Shown: positions 40,904 through 49,101, counted from the stretch's first letter. The stretch is DNA of 64,000 nt from UTCFX2 sp963788145 (GCA_963788145.1 CAWBFQ010000003.1:1054001-1118000); one strand, 5' to 3'. The notes: a model not told the origin generated them from the sequence alone. A program made the numbers and translations.

Positions 40904-41422
40904 ATGGTAGAGCCTGCAAAGAACACCATTTGCCTTTGGTACGATCGCGACGCCGAGGAGGCGGCACGGTTCTACGCCGAGACCTTTCCCGAATCATCCG
41001 TCGGAGCGGTGCATCGAGCGCCAAGCGATAATCCATCGGGCAAAGAAGGAGACGTGTTGACCGTCGAGTTTACCGTGATGGGCATCCCTTGCATCGGATT
41101 AAACGGCAGCCCCGGTATCGAGCACAACCTGGCATTCTCGTTCCAGGTCGCGACCGATGACCAGGCCGAAACGGATCGCTACTGGAACGCCATCGTCGGT
41201 AACGGCGGCGAAGAGAGCGAGTGCGGCTGGTGCAAGGACAAATGGGGCCTGAACTGGCAGATCACCCCCACCGCCCTGACGAAAGCGTTTACCGGTTCAG
41301 ACGCCGCCGCAGCCAAACGCGCATTCGATGCGATGATGACAATGAAAAAGATCGACGTCGCGGCAATCGAAGCAGCAATCGCGCGGGTGAGGAGGATCAA
41401 AGGCGGAATAACAAGCCGTTAG
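40904..41422 (+). CDS. VOC/PhnB-like glyoxalase-fold protein
   Basis: 172 residues from MVEPAKNTICLWYDRDAEEAARFYAETFP, with AAGGAG upstream. This is the PhnB/3-demethylubiquinone-like VOC branch: TVEFTVMGIPCIGLNGSPG, LAFSFQVATDDQAETDRYWNAIVGNGG, and GWCKDKWGLNWQITP. The C-terminal AFDAMMTMKKIDVAAIEAA is also usual. Members are diverse; no reaction is assigned. VOC proteins are frequent integron cargo. The next gene starts 82 bp downstream on the same strand. Confidence 0.88.
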   Translation: MVEPAKNTICLWYDRDAEEAARFYAETFPESSVGAVHRAPSDNPSGKEGDVLTVEFTVMGIPCIGLNGSPGIEHNLAFSFQVATDDQAETDRYWNAIVGNGGEESECGWCKDKWGLNWQITPTALTKAFTGSDAAAAKRAFDAMMTMKKIDVAAIEAAIARVRRIKGGITSR

Positions 41423-41503
41423 CCTGCCACGCGGCTCAGCCCAAACCGCCCGGCGGCAGGATTGCGGCGCATCGACTGCACCGGGCCAACAGGAGCGTTT
41501 GAA

Positions 41504-42124
41504 ATGATCACTGAGATTGAAGACTACTTTTCGCTGGGATGCGGGCGCTGTGAGCGCTTCGCCACCCCAGATTGCTCGACCCGAAAATGGATTGGCGGAT
41601 TGCTGGCGCTGCGCCGGCTCTGCCTCGATTTGAAGCTGGTCGAAACGGTTAAGTGGGCCCATCCCTGCTACATGCACAAGGATCGCAACATCGCGCTCAT
41701 TGGCGCGCTGCGCAATGATTTTCGCCTCAGCTTCTTCAACGCGGCGCTGATGAAAGATGGCGATGGCGTGCTGGAGCGGCAAGGTCCCAACACCAGGCAC
41801 CCAGACATGATCCGCTTCACCGACAACGGGCAGGTGGCGGCGCTGGAAAATACCATCCGCTCCTACCTGTTGCAGGCGATGAGCTACGCCGAAGCAGGCC
41901 TGAAGCCGCCAAAGGACACAAGCGTAATTGAACTGCCGGATGAGTTGGCCGAGGCAATGGACTCCGACCCAGAGCTGGCCGAGGCGTTTCACAGCCTGAC
42001 GCCAGGGCGGCAAAAGAGCTACGTCATCAACTTGAACTCGGCCAAAAAGCCCGAGACCCGCATCGCCCGCATCGTCGCTTTCCGTGATCGCATCCTGGCT
42101 GGAAAAGGCGCATTGGAGCGCTGA
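41504..42124 (+). CDS. YdeI/OmdA-like protein
   Basis: 206 residues from MITEIEDYFSLGCGRCERFATPDCSTRKW, with AGGAGCG upstream. LVETVKWAHPCYMHKDRNIALIGALRNDFRLSFFNAALM is the DUF1801-like domain, and VIELPDELAEAMDSDPELAEAFHSLTPGRQKSYVINLNSAKKPETRIARI is the OmdA (bacteriocin-protection) helical domain. Its role here is unknown. It may share a transcript with the VOC gene. Confidence 0.88.
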   Translation: MITEIEDYFSLGCGRCERFATPDCSTRKWIGGLLALRRLCLDLKLVETVKWAHPCYMHKDRNIALIGALRNDFRLSFFNAALMKDGDGVLERQGPNTRHPDMIRFTDNGQVAALENTIRSYLLQAMSYAEAGLKPPKDTSVIELPDELAEAMDSDPELAEAFHSLTPGRQKSYVINLNSAKKPETRIARIVAFRDRILAGKGALER

Positions 42125-42231
42125 TTCGGAACAGCGGCTTATTTTTTAGGCGGTTACTATCCAAATCAAAAGGTGTTAAAATAACCGCGTGAAAATTTAC
42201 CTCCTGTTGCTTTGGTTCAGGAGATTGAAAA

Positions 42232-42444
42232 ATGATTACAGATGTGAGACCTCTGATTGAAGTGAACCAGCAAGCAATCAACCTGCTCTATAAAGAGTTG
42301 GGGGTTGTTGACGCTGTTCGTTTTCTTAAACAATTTACTCAAGGCTATGGGAACTACACTCAAGAGCGAGAAGTTATCTTTGCGAATAAAACCCTTGACG
42401 ATATTGTGAGCGAAATCGAAAAGCGGAGAAAAACGGCGCCGTAA
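42232..42444 (+). CDS. Small conserved hypothetical protein
   Basis: 70 residues from MITDVRPLIEVNQQAINLLYKELGVVDAVRFLKQF, then GYGNYTQEREVIFANKTLDDIVSEIEKRR. Compact and helical, like small antitoxin-type genes known from many phyla without a name. A promoter TTACTA, 17 bp, TAAAAT lies about 45 bp upstream, and CAGGAGA about 9 nt before the ATG. No partner toxin gene is adjacent. Confidence 0.65.
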   Translation: MITDVRPLIEVNQQAINLLYKELGVVDAVRFLKQFTQGYGNYTQEREVIFANKTLDDIVSEIEKRRKTAP

Positions 42445-42515
42445 AAAGCTGGTAGGTCGCGCCGCGCGCGCCAACAATCTTCCACTTTATAGCCGCACCC
42501 CCCGGCCGGCCCTTG

Positions 42516-42548
42516 AGACATCCGAATTCTGGCAGAATTCGGATGTCT
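42516..42548. repeat. Palindrome P1, 16-bp arms
   Basis: AGACATCCGAATTCTG (42516-42531) and CAGAATTCGGATGTCT (42533-42548), a perfect inverted repeat around one G. Flanked by CCCTTGA on the left and GGCTGGCGGGC on the right. Related palindromes: 43329, 44217, 54478; a half copy is at 56252. Confidence 0.85.
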
Positions 42549-42603
42549 GGCTGGCGGGCGTGCAGCTGCTACACCTTTCCAATCGAAAATGCGGGCAATC
42601 GTA

Positions 42604-42633
42604 TTGACAAAGTATATGCAAGCCGCTATACTT
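42604..42633 (+). promoter_or_regulatory. Promoter/operator of the first BrnT-BrnA pair
   Basis: TTGACA (42604-42609), 17 bp, TATACT (42627-42632). Inverted repeat AAGTATA (42610-42616) and TATACTT (42627-42633) spans spacer and -10, a likely binding site for the antitoxin. The ATG at 42641 is about 8 nt past the -10, so the message may be nearly leaderless. Confidence 0.7.
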
Positions 42634-42640
42634 AATTTTG

Positions 42641-42937
42641 ATGAACGTCAAATACTCACTCCACAACATTATCTTTGAATGGGATAGCCAAAAAGCGACT
42701 GCAAACAATCGCAAACACAGCATAACTTTCGAGCTGGCTTGTGAAGCATTTTTTGACCCATTCGTTTGTTATCTCGATGATGAAACCGTGGATGGCGAAC
42801 TTCGGGAAACAATTATCGGCTTGGCTACAAATTGGCAATTACTGGATGTAGTCTATGTCATGCGTGATGACGTTATTCGGATCATTTCCGCCAGATTGGT
42901 ATCAAATACAGAGAGAGAAACCTATGAAAATCAATAA
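42641..42937 (+). CDS. brnT: BrnT-like toxin
   Basis: 98 residues from MNVKYSLHNIIFEWDSQKATANNRKHSITFELACEAF. The FEWDxxKAxxNxxKH block and VIRIISARLVSNTERETYEN at the end are BrnT signatures. BrnT is a RelE-fold RNase. The antitoxin gene overlaps its last codons. A second, diverged brnT lies at 44343. Confidence 0.9.
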   Translation: MNVKYSLHNIIFEWDSQKATANNRKHSITFELACEAFFDPFVCYLDDETVDGELRETIIGLATNWQLLDVVYVMRDDVIRIISARLVSNTERETYENQ

Positions 42938-43223
42938 ACTGGCCCAGCGATTACAAAAGGACCGCCCAATGACAATGGTCAGCATTCGTATTCCAAACGA
43001 TGTAATTGATGACCTCAAGCGCGTTGCTCCAATGCTCGGTTTTTCAGGGTATCAAGCTTTAATTAAGGCATATATCGGTCAAGGGTTACGTTCTGACCTG
43101 GAACGGCTCGAAGGTAGTGTTGAACTTTCCGCTTTAATCGAAAGTTTGCGCAAAAAAGGCGTTAACGACGAGATTATTTCATCGGCAATGGCAGAAGTTC
43201 AAAGTTCAGCACACGACGCTTAG
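42924..43223 (+). CDS. brnA: BrnA-like antitoxin (ribbon-helix-helix)
   Basis: 99 residues from MKINKLAQRLQKDRPMTMVSIRIPNDVIDDLKRVAPMLGFSGYQALIKAYIGQGL. MTMVSIRIPNDVIDDLKRVA is the ribbon-helix-helix strand and first helix, with GYQALIKAYI as the second. Starts 14 bp before the end of brnT. The last residues are polar. It should bind the toxin and repress the promoter at 42604. Confidence 0.85.
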   Translation: MKINKLAQRLQKDRPMTMVSIRIPNDVIDDLKRVAPMLGFSGYQALIKAYIGQGLRSDLERLEGSVELSALIESLRKKGVNDEIISSAMAEVQSSAHDA

Positions 43224-43328
43224 TTGGTAGGGCGCGCGGCGCGCTCCATCAAGGTGCGTCGCGCGCCGCCATACCAGCTGAATAAAGCTCGTAGGGTGGG
43301 CCGCGCCCACCACCCGGCCGGGGCTTGA

Positions 43329-43357
43329 ACTTCCGAATTCTGGCAGAATTCGGAAGT
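43329..43357. repeat. Palindrome P2, 14-bp arms
   Basis: ACTTCCGAATTCTG (43329-43342) and CAGAATTCGGAAGT (43344-43357). GGGGCTTGA precedes and CTGGCTGGCGGGC follows. The gap 43224-43458 also has GTAGGGTGGGCCGCGCCCACC-like hairpin sequence but no gene. Confidence 0.85.
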
Positions 43358-43458
43358 CTGGCTGGCGGGCATTCGAGCATTCGGGGGGAGATGGCGCGCG
43401 CGGCGCGGCCTACAACTCCGCCCAAAATATTGTTTTAAAACTCGTGACAAAATCGCCC

Positions 43459-43487
43459 TTGATAGCAGTATCGTTTTCTGATATCAT
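43459..43487 (+). promoter_or_regulatory. Promoter of hicA-hicB
   Basis: TTGATA (43459-43464), 17 bp, TATCAT (43482-43487), 6 bp before the GTG start. GATAGCAGTATC and ATACTATC form a loose dyad around it. Confidence 0.5.
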
Positions 43488-43493
43488 ACTATC

Positions 43494-43748
43494 GTGGATA
43501 GCAAACACCGAAAAACGCTTGAGGCCATTTTCGAGAAACCAGAGCGAGCAACGATCCTTTGGCGGGATGTCGAGTCCTTATTCACCGCTTTGGGCGCTGA
43601 AGTTTCAGAAGGCAACGGCTCAAGAGTTCGGATCGCATTGAATGGTGTGCGCGCTGTTTTTCACCGTCCGCATCCACGCAAGGAAACAAACAAAGGAGCC
43701 GTGAAGTCTATTCGTCGTTTTCTCGAAGCGGCAGGAGTAAAGCCATGA
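43494..43748 (+). CDS. hicA: HicA-like toxin
   Basis: 84 residues from GTG 43494 as (M)DSKHRKTLEAIFEKPERATILWRDVESLFTALGAEVSEGNGSR. This is the HicA-like variant with WRDVExLFxALGAE and VFHRPHPRKE containing the His, then VKSIRRFLEAAGV. The fold is a double-stranded-RNA-binding domain that cleaves mRNA. Overlaps hicB by 4 bp (ATGA). Confidence 0.88.
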   Translation: MDSKHRKTLEAIFEKPERATILWRDVESLFTALGAEVSEGNGSRVRIALNGVRAVFHRPHPRKETNKGAVKSIRRFLEAAGVKP

Positions 43749-44074
43749 TGGAATATAAAGGGTATATTGGTAAGGTTGAACTGGATGATGAAGTGGGCAT
43801 TTTGTATGGGGAAGTCATTAATGTCCGCGATGTGATCACTTTTGAAGGCGCTTCCGTTGAAGAAGTCCAACAGGCTTTTCACGAATCAGTGGATGATTAT
43901 TTAGAATTTTGTGCAGCGCGCGGCGAATCCCCCGAAAAGCCGTTTTCGGGCAGGTTTGTTTTGCGTTTGCCTGAAGAGTTACATCGCAAAGCATATATTC
44001 AGGCGAAATTGAAAGACAAAAGTTTGAATAGCTGGGTTACAGAAATTCTACAGTCCGTTCTTGAGGACAAGTAG
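43745..44074 (+). CDS. hicB: HicB-like antitoxin
   Basis: 109 residues. MEYKGYIGKVELDDEVGILYGEVINVRDVITFEGASVEEVQQAFHESVDDYLEFC is the HicB partial RNase-H fold. SGRFVLRLPEELHRKAYIQAKLKDKSLNSWV is a C-terminal ribbon-helix-helix DNA-binding domain. Neutralises HicA and represses the operon. Its stop is 22 bp before a GCCCAAC core. Confidence 0.9.
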   Translation: MMEYKGYIGKVELDDEVGILYGEVINVRDVITFEGASVEEVQQAFHESVDDYLEFCAARGESPEKPFSGRFVLRLPEELHRKAYIQAKLKDKSLNSWVTEILQSVLEDK

Positions 44075-44095
44075 AGCCTTGCACAACAACAAGCC

Positions 44096-44237
44096 GCCCA
44101 ACACAGCCCGCCCGGCGCGGCGCGCGGTCGGCGGGTTGTAAGGGCGTGGGCATGGGTAATGTTCGTTCCAGGCGGCGGGCTGGCTCGGCGCGCGGCGCTG
44201 CCAGGGCTTGAGACTTCCGAATTCTGGCAGAATTCGG
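44096..44237 (+). repeat. attC-like 5' core, deleted MITE and palindrome P3
   Basis: GCCCAAC (44096-44102) plus ACAGCCCGCCCGG. At 44142 GTAAGGGCG is joined directly to TGGGCATGGGTAATGTTCGT, which at 54561-54650 are the two ends of a longer element, so this is an internally deleted copy. P3: CCGAATTCTG (44217-44226) and CAGAATTCGG (44228-44237), 10-bp arms, right flank GCTGGC repeated four times. Confidence 0.55.
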
Positions 44238-44307
44238 CTGGCTGGCTGGCTGGCAGTCTATCCGTGCATTTGTTGACGGTTTTGTTTGGCCGTCTAAAAA
44301 CTGCCCC

Positions 44308-44336
44308 TTGTCAAACTGCACAGTTGTGCATACAAT
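44308..44336 (+). promoter_or_regulatory. Promoter/operator of the second BrnT-BrnA pair
   Basis: TTGTCA (44308-44313), 17 bp, TACAAT (44331-44336). The perfect palindrome TGCACAGTTGTGCA (44317-44330) fills the spacer. ATG of brnT at 44343. Confidence 0.7.
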
Positions 44337-44342
44337 AACTCC

Positions 44343-44606
44343 ATGACCTATGAATGGGATCCCGCCAAGGCCAGAACCAACCTGCGCAAACACGGCGTCG
44401 ATTTTGCGGATGCGGCGACAGTGTTCTCAGATGATCACGCCCTCACCATTCCAGATGAACATCCTGACGAAGAACGCTTCGTCACCATTGGGATGGATGC
44501 GCTGGGCAGAATCCTGGTTGTGGTGTTCACATGGAGCGGCCCCCACATTCGGATGATCTCGGCGCGGAAGGCCGAGAGCCATGAGAGGAAACAATACGAA
44601 GGTTGA
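44343..44606 (+). CDS. brnT: BrnT-like toxin, second pair
   Basis: 87 residues from MTYEWDPAKARTNLRKHGVDFADAATVFSDDHALTIPDEH. YEWDPAKARTNLRKHGVDF is textbook BrnT, and HIRMISARKAESHERKQYEG is the usual end. Better conserved than the copy at 42641. Four bases separate it from brnA. Confidence 0.93.
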   Translation: MTYEWDPAKARTNLRKHGVDFADAATVFSDDHALTIPDEHPDEERFVTIGMDALGRILVVVFTWSGPHIRMISARKAESHERKQYEG

Positions 44607-44609
44607 ACG

Positions 44610-44888
44610 ATGAAAGATCAATACGATTTCAGCACAGGCAAACGCGGCGCACTTGATCCTATGCCGCGCGGCAAGACGCGGATCACGATTCGGATAGACG
44701 ATGATGTCTTGGATTGGTTTCGGGGAGAAGTGCATGCGGCGGGGGGCGGTAACTATCAAACCCTGATCAACCACGCCCTGCGCGAGTACGTTCAGGATCG
44801 CAAGCAACCGCTCGAAGACATTCTGCGGCGAGTTGTGCGAGAAGAGTTGTCGGCGTCCAAGACGGCTGGCAAGAGGACCGTTGCATAA
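44610..44888 (+). CDS. brnA: BrnA antitoxin, second pair
   Basis: 92 residues from MKDQYDFSTGKRGALDPMPRGKTRITIRIDDDVLDWFRGEVHAAGGGNYQTLINHALREYV. KTRITIRIDDDVLDWFRG is the ribbon-helix-helix core; NYQTLINHALREYV is the second helix, as in BrnA. It dimerises, binds two BrnT and represses its promoter. A GGCCAAC core-like site follows 7 bp after the stop. Confidence 0.92.
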   Translation: MKDQYDFSTGKRGALDPMPRGKTRITIRIDDDVLDWFRGEVHAAGGGNYQTLINHALREYVQDRKQPLEDILRRVVREELSASKTAGKRTVA

Positions 44889-44894
44889 TTGGCG

Positions 44895-44975
44895 GGCCAA
44901 CAAAGCGCGCACCTCACATGTGGGACTCTGCTCCCTAGCCGAGTCCATTGCCCGCCGCGCGCCCTACGACTTGCA
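44895..44975 (+). repeat. attC-like spacer, 5' part
   Basis: GGCCAACAAAGCGCGCACC then CATGTGGGACTCTGCTCCC and GAGTCCATTGCCCGCC. The same order occurs at 36668-36760. No GTTRRRY was found before the next gene at 45032, so the 3' core has been lost or has changed. Confidence 0.45.
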
Positions 44976-45031
44976 CAACGATATACAATCCAGGGACGGA
45001 TAATAATCAAACGAAGATAATGGAGAAAGAA

Positions 45032-45733
45032 ATGAACACCAACGAAAACGTACCACGCTTCACCAATTTATCACTACGTACAGCCGCCATGGTTGCAGGG
45101 GTGGGATTATTACTCATGGCAATCCTCTCGCCAATCGCCTACCTGAACACCTTTAAGAGCCTCGTCAAATTTGATGATGCTGCCTTAACCGCCCAAAATA
45201 TTTTGAATTCTATTGGAGCGTTCCGCACTTGTGTCATTCTCCTCTTCATTGTGGCAATCCTTGATATCGTTGTTGCTTGGGCGCTTTACATCCTGCTCGT
45301 TCCCACGAATAAAAAACTCTCTGCGCTTGCGGCGTGGTTGCGAGTGATTTATGCAGGCATTTTTATATTTGCCATCAGCAAACTCTATATTGCATTGCAA
45401 GTCATTACAGCAGATGGCGCTCAGGCCATGTCATTTTTGAAGGCATTTCAAAGTATTTGGGATATGGCTCTGATCTTGTTCGGCTTTCATTTGCTGTTAC
45501 TTGGTTACCTTGTTGTCAAATCAGGTTATATTCCCAAGTGGCTAGGAATTTTTCTTGTGCTGGCATCTGTGGGATATATCGTTGATGGTTTTGGGAAATT
45601 AATCTCCCCTGATTACAACCTGAACATCGCACAATTCACCTTTGTTGGGGAGGTTCTACTCATATTTTGGCTTTTGTGGAGAGGCTTCAAAGGGTTTGAT
45701 CAAGCGTTAGAAGCAAGAAAGAGAGAAACATAA
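45032..45733 (+). CDS. DUF4386 family membrane protein
   Basis: 233 residues from MNTNENVPRFTNLSLRTAAMVAGVGLLLMAILSP, with GGAGAAAGA upstream. Six predicted helices. LNTFKSLVKFDDAALTAQNILNSIGAFRTCVILLFIVAILDIVVAWALYILL and the last YIVDGFGKLISPDYN match DUF4386. Function unknown. Intact and less GC-rich than its neighbours. The next gene begins 48 bp downstream. Confidence 0.85.
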   Translation: MNTNENVPRFTNLSLRTAAMVAGVGLLLMAILSPIAYLNTFKSLVKFDDAALTAQNILNSIGAFRTCVILLFIVAILDIVVAWALYILLVPTNKKLSALAAWLRVIYAGIFIFAISKLYIALQVITADGAQAMSFLKAFQSIWDMALILFGFHLLLLGYLVVKSGYIPKWLGIFLVLASVGYIVDGFGKLISPDYNLNIAQFTFVGEVLLIFWLLWRGFKGFDQALEARKRET

Positions 45734-45780
45734 ATCCTCTCCCCCAAAAAGGTATCCGCCTTCAAACATGGAGTAATCGC

Positions 45781-47025
45781 ATGAAAATAAAAATTTCCGC
45801 TTGGGTTGTTCTGGTTTTGATGCTATCCTTCGTAGCGCCCATCCAGCTTTTGTCGGCAAGCGCGATCGACGCCCCACCAGCCAGCCCGGATGAATATTCG
45901 ATTTTCGGGCGGGTGACAGATGGCAGCGGGAGCCCCATCCAGGGCGTGGTGATTAATGCCGCCGCAATAAGCAGGATGTATCTACCGGTTGTGATCCGAA
46001 ATACATCAGATCAGAGCAGCGAAACAAATGGAACTGCCGACTTTCAAAACGATGCGCCTCAATTTTCTCCCCAGAGGTCATCCCTTCCTGGTAACACACA
46101 ATTGCCAATCGCGCCTGATTACTCTGCTGAGACGGATGCAAATGGGGATTTTGTATTATTGAACTTACCGGCCGGTTCGTACTTGATCACGCCTGGCCAG
46201 AGCGGCTACTCCTTCGACCCACCCGACTGGCTAGTAATCCTGAATTCCGATATTACTGGTCAAGATTTTACCCGCAATCCCGGAGAAATGGTCAATATCC
46301 CGGCGGGCGAATTCCAAATGGGTTGCGATCCAGCCCATAGCGGCGGCATATCCTGCCAATCTAACGAGCTGCCGCTGCACACGGTTTACCTGGACGGGTA
46401 CTGGATCGACAAGTACGAAGTGACCAATAGCCAATACGCCCAGTGCGTGGCGGCTGGCAATTGCGCCGCTCCGAATTATTTCTTTTCCCCCACCCGACCA
46501 GTATATTACGGCAACCCGGACTTTGCGGATTACCCGGTGATCTACATCTCCTGGTATGACGCCGAGGATTACTGCCAATGGTCCGGCAAACGCATGCCGA
46601 GCGAAGCCGAATGGGAGAAAGCCGCGGGCGGCTCAACCCTGCGCGCTTACCCTTGGGGTGATGTAGCGCCCAATTGTACGCTGGCGAACCATCGATATTT
46701 CACTGGCTCCAGCTATACTGACTGCGTGGGCGATACTTCCCAGGTGGGCAGCTACCCGACGGGGATCAGCCCGTATGGCGCAAAGGATATGGCTGGCAAT
46801 GTGGTGGAGTGGGTCAACGATTGGTATCAACAGGATTATTATAGCAGCCTGCCCTACAACAATCCGCCGGGACCGACTACTGGGACCTGGAAGGTGGTGC
46901 GCGGCGGCGGTTTTGCCCAAATGTGGATTGAATTGCGTGTTGCATACCGCACACAATACAATCCAAACGATCAAACCATCTCCTACGTCGTCGGCATCCG
47001 TTGCGCCGCCCCTTCTCCGCCATGA
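45781..47025 (+). CDS. Secreted formylglycine-generating-enzyme-like (SUMF1) protein
   Basis: 414 residues with a signal peptide (VVLVLMLSFVAPIQLLSASA). Residues 40-160 form a carboxypeptidase-regulatory-like (Ig-type) domain, interrupted at 67-73 by YLPVVIR. Residues 165-410 are the SUMF1 fold: MVNIPAGEFQMGCDPAHSG, HTVYLDGYWIDKYEVTNSQYAQCV, YISWYDAEDYCQWSGKRMPSEAEWEKAA, YGAKDMAGNVVEWVNDWY and VVRGGGF. The pair of active-site Cys of true formylglycine enzymes is not evident, so it is probably a binding or structural relative. Exported. Terminator at 47108. Confidence 0.88.
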   Translation: MKIKISAWVVLVLMLSFVAPIQLLSASAIDAPPASPDEYSIFGRVTDGSGSPIQGVVINAAAISRMYLPVVIRNTSDQSSETNGTADFQNDAPQFSPQRSSLPGNTQLPIAPDYSAETDANGDFVLLNLPAGSYLITPGQSGYSFDPPDWLVILNSDITGQDFTRNPGEMVNIPAGEFQMGCDPAHSGGISCQSNELPLHTVYLDGYWIDKYEVTNSQYAQCVAAGNCAAPNYFFSPTRPVYYGNPDFADYPVIYISWYDAEDYCQWSGKRMPSEAEWEKAAGGSTLRAYPWGDVAPNCTLANHRYFTGSSYTDCVGDTSQVGSYPTGISPYGAKDMAGNVVEWVNDWYQQDYYSSLPYNNPPGPTTGTWKVVRGGGFAQMWIELRVAYRTQYNPNDQTISYVVGIRCAAPSPP

Positions 47026-47107
47026 GCGGTGGATAATGTACAATATAAGGAGTTACGCAGTTGAATTGGGACGAAGCAGCGCGCCAGGTTGAGCGGAGAA
47101 ATTGATC

Positions 47108-47156
47108 GAGAAAAGAGCTATTTGCCGGGTAGCAGCCCGCAAATAGCTCTTTTCTC
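47108..47156. terminator. Strong bidirectional hairpin terminator
   Basis: GAGAAAAGAGCTATTTGC (47108-47125) and GCAAATAGCTCTTTTCTC (47139-47156), a perfect 18-bp stem with a 13-nt loop. It lies between two convergent genes. A/T-rich outer stem gives partial T-runs on both strands. Confidence 0.8.
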
Positions 47157-47241
47157 CGGTTGTATTCACAGTTGCAAGCCCATAGTGAGCTTTGTTCATC
47201 GTCTGCACGCACAACCCCAGGGTGTATTTTCTTGCTAAATC

Positions 47242-47673
47242 TTAGCCTTCGACCGGGGCTGGGATGGCGCCAAGCTGCTGCATCAAACTCATGCTATCCA
47301 TCTGGCCCCAATGTTCCACCAATTTGCCATTATTAATCCGGATGATATCGATCACGCCAAAGGATACGCGCTTGCCGGTAGCCGGGACGCCCATAAACTC
47401 GCCCTTTTGGGCGCCGCTCCAGGTCATGCGGATAACCACCTTGTCGCCTTCGGCGAGGATGTCATCAATGGTAGCTTTGAAATCTGGGAAGGCGCTGCGC
47501 AACATGGTGGTCAACACTTTGACGCCCTCGCTCCCATTCGGTATGCCAGGTGGGAGCTGTTCGTGGTCAATGAAGTCGGGCGCAAATATCTCGCCGACGA
47601 TATCCATGTTTCCCCGGTTGAAGAGCTCCTCGACGAAACGAACGATTAAGTCCTTATTGTGTTCTGCTGCCAT
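47242..47673 (-). CDS. SnoaL-like polyketide cyclase / ester cyclase family protein
   Basis: 143 residues from MAAEHNKDLIVRFVEELFNRGNMDIVGEIFAPDFIDH. GVKVLTTMLRSAFPDFKATIDDILAEGDKVVIRMTWSGAQKGEFMGVPATGKRVSFGVIDIIRINNGKLVEHWGQMD is the complete SnoaL signature with the catalytic-type His and Asp. GGAG lies upstream. It is the only minus-strand gene within the cassette-like region. The substrate is unknown. Confidence 0.88.
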   Translation of the reverse strand: MAAEHNKDLIVRFVEELFNRGNMDIVGEIFAPDFIDHEQLPPGIPNGSEGVKVLTTMLRSAFPDFKATIDDILAEGDKVVIRMTWSGAQKGEFMGVPATGKRVSFGVIDIIRINNGKLVEHWGQMDSMSLMQQLGAIPAPVEG

Positions 47674-48109
47674 TCGATATTTCTCCTTTCGTAGATGGAC
47701 GCTGAATATAGACCTATACAGCAAAGGTATATATTAATTGTACTAATACTATCTATATTGTCTGTATTATATCTCTTTATATTAATTCAAACATTAGATT
47801 GGGATGAGAGTAAAAGTTAGGATGATAATTGTCATTAAGGCCTACCGATATATACAGTAGTGAATAAAAAACCAAGTCAAAATCGTCTTGCAAAACCCCT
47901 GGCTGGTCGAGAGCCTCCCCGCCATATACAATTTAAGGTATCATTCCAGCAAGGAAAAATACAGTTGGCAAGGCGCAGCGCCCGGTCCGCTCACAGTCAT
48001 CTGCCATTTGACGGCGGAGGTCGGGAGACCCAGGACGAGCGAGCCGTTCGCCCGGTTTGTTGAAATGATTGGAATGACCACAAGCGCCGCTTACAGAAGG
48101 AGAATCCGT
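47674..48109. other. Gene-free stretch with repeat copies
   Basis: 47700-47830 is very AT-rich with short dyads such as TATATTGTCTGTATTATA, a plausible promoter zone for the minus-strand gene. 47902-47980 is the second copy of the repeat at 30483. 48006-48042 holds a copy of the GGAGACCCAGGACGAGC repeat. No coding frame of note. Confidence 0.6.
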
Positions 48110-48683
48110 ATGGCTCACTTGATCTACACAGCGATCTCGTCACTCGACGGTTACATCGAGGACAGCAATGGACGGTTCGACTGGGCAGCGCCAGACGAGG
48201 AAGTTCATCGATTTATTAACAACCTCGAACGGGCGGCAGGCACTCATCTCTACGGACGTCGAATGTATGAGACGATGCTGGTTTGGGAGACGGACCCCAA
48301 CCTGGCTGAGGACTCCCCAATCACGCACGACTTCGCAGAGATCTGGCAAGCAGCCAACAAAATCGTGTATTCCAAGACATTGCAGGCTGTATCCACGCGC
48401 AAAACGCAGCTTGAGCGAAACTTCGATCCGGAAGCGATCAGGCGACTGAAAGAGGCTGTCGCAGAGGATATCCTCATCGGTGGTCCTGAGCTTGCTGCCC
48501 ACGCCTTTCAATCAGGGTTGATCGACGAATGTCATCTGTTCCTCACACCGATCCTCGTGGGAGGCGGCAAAAAATCCCTCCCTGGACAATATCCGCTTGG
48601 AGTTAGAGCTATTGGAGGAACGCCGCTTCAGGAACGGCATAGTTTATCTCCGTTATCGAGCAAGGCAGGGAAGAGACAGTTAA
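48110..48683 (+). CDS. DHFR-like (RibD C-domain) protein, second (one frameshift)
   Basis: Starts MAHLIYTAISSLDGYIEDSNGRFDWAAPDEEVHRFINNLE at ATG 48110 with AAGGAGAA upstream. GTHLYGRRMYETMLVWETD, NKIVYSKTLQAVSTRKTQLERNF and EDILIGGPELAAHAFQSGLIDECHLFLTPILVGGGK are the YwjB/RibD-like blocks. The frame shifts at about 48588 and ends LDNIRLELELLEERRFRNGIVYLRYRAR-type to TAA 48681-48683. About 190 residues. From a different subgroup than the gene at 28568. Common integron-type cargo (DHFR fold). Confidence 0.88.
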
Positions 48684-48753
48684 CACGAGCGCGCACCTGA
48701 GTTGTGGATGGATATAACAAAGCGAACGTGATGTGAGGAATTCGGAGGTAAAA

Positions 48754-49101
48754 ATGAATGCTTCTGAACCAATCAGCCCCTCTCAGAAATATGATGGATT
48801 AGTCATCGTAAGTTTCATACTGGGGTTGACGACTCTCATCTTCCCAATAATCTCCGTCGCATACCTGGTCACAGCCAATGGGGGGGCGAGATATTTGCAA
48901 AGTTTATTTTGCGGAATTCCTGTTGCATCAGTCAGCATCATCGTTGGGGTTGTGTCACTGGCGCAAAGAAAAAGAAATCATCAAGCGGGTCACTGGATGG
49001 CAGCGTCTGGGATCGTGTTTGGATCTCTGTTTTTTGTAATCACATTGATTTTGGCGTTTGTCTTGCTGTTCCCCTTTTTATCTGGTACTGCTCCAGGATA
49101 A
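48754..49101 (+). CDS. DUF4190-like small membrane protein
   Basis: 115 residues from MNASEPISPSQKYDGLVIVSFILGLTTLIFPIIS with GGAGG upstream. Three hydrophobic segments; GGARYLQSLFCGIPVASVSIIVGVVSLAQRKRN and MAASGIVFGSLFFVITLIL resemble DUF4190 proteins. Function unknown. An ATATAACAAAGCG sequence 36 bp upstream (48712) looks like a worn attC 5' core. Confidence 0.65.
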   Translation: MNASEPISPSQKYDGLVIVSFILGLTTLIFPIISVAYLVTANGGARYLQSLFCGIPVASVSIIVGVVSLAQRKRNHQAGHWMAASGIVFGSLFFVITLILAFVLLFPFLSGTAPG

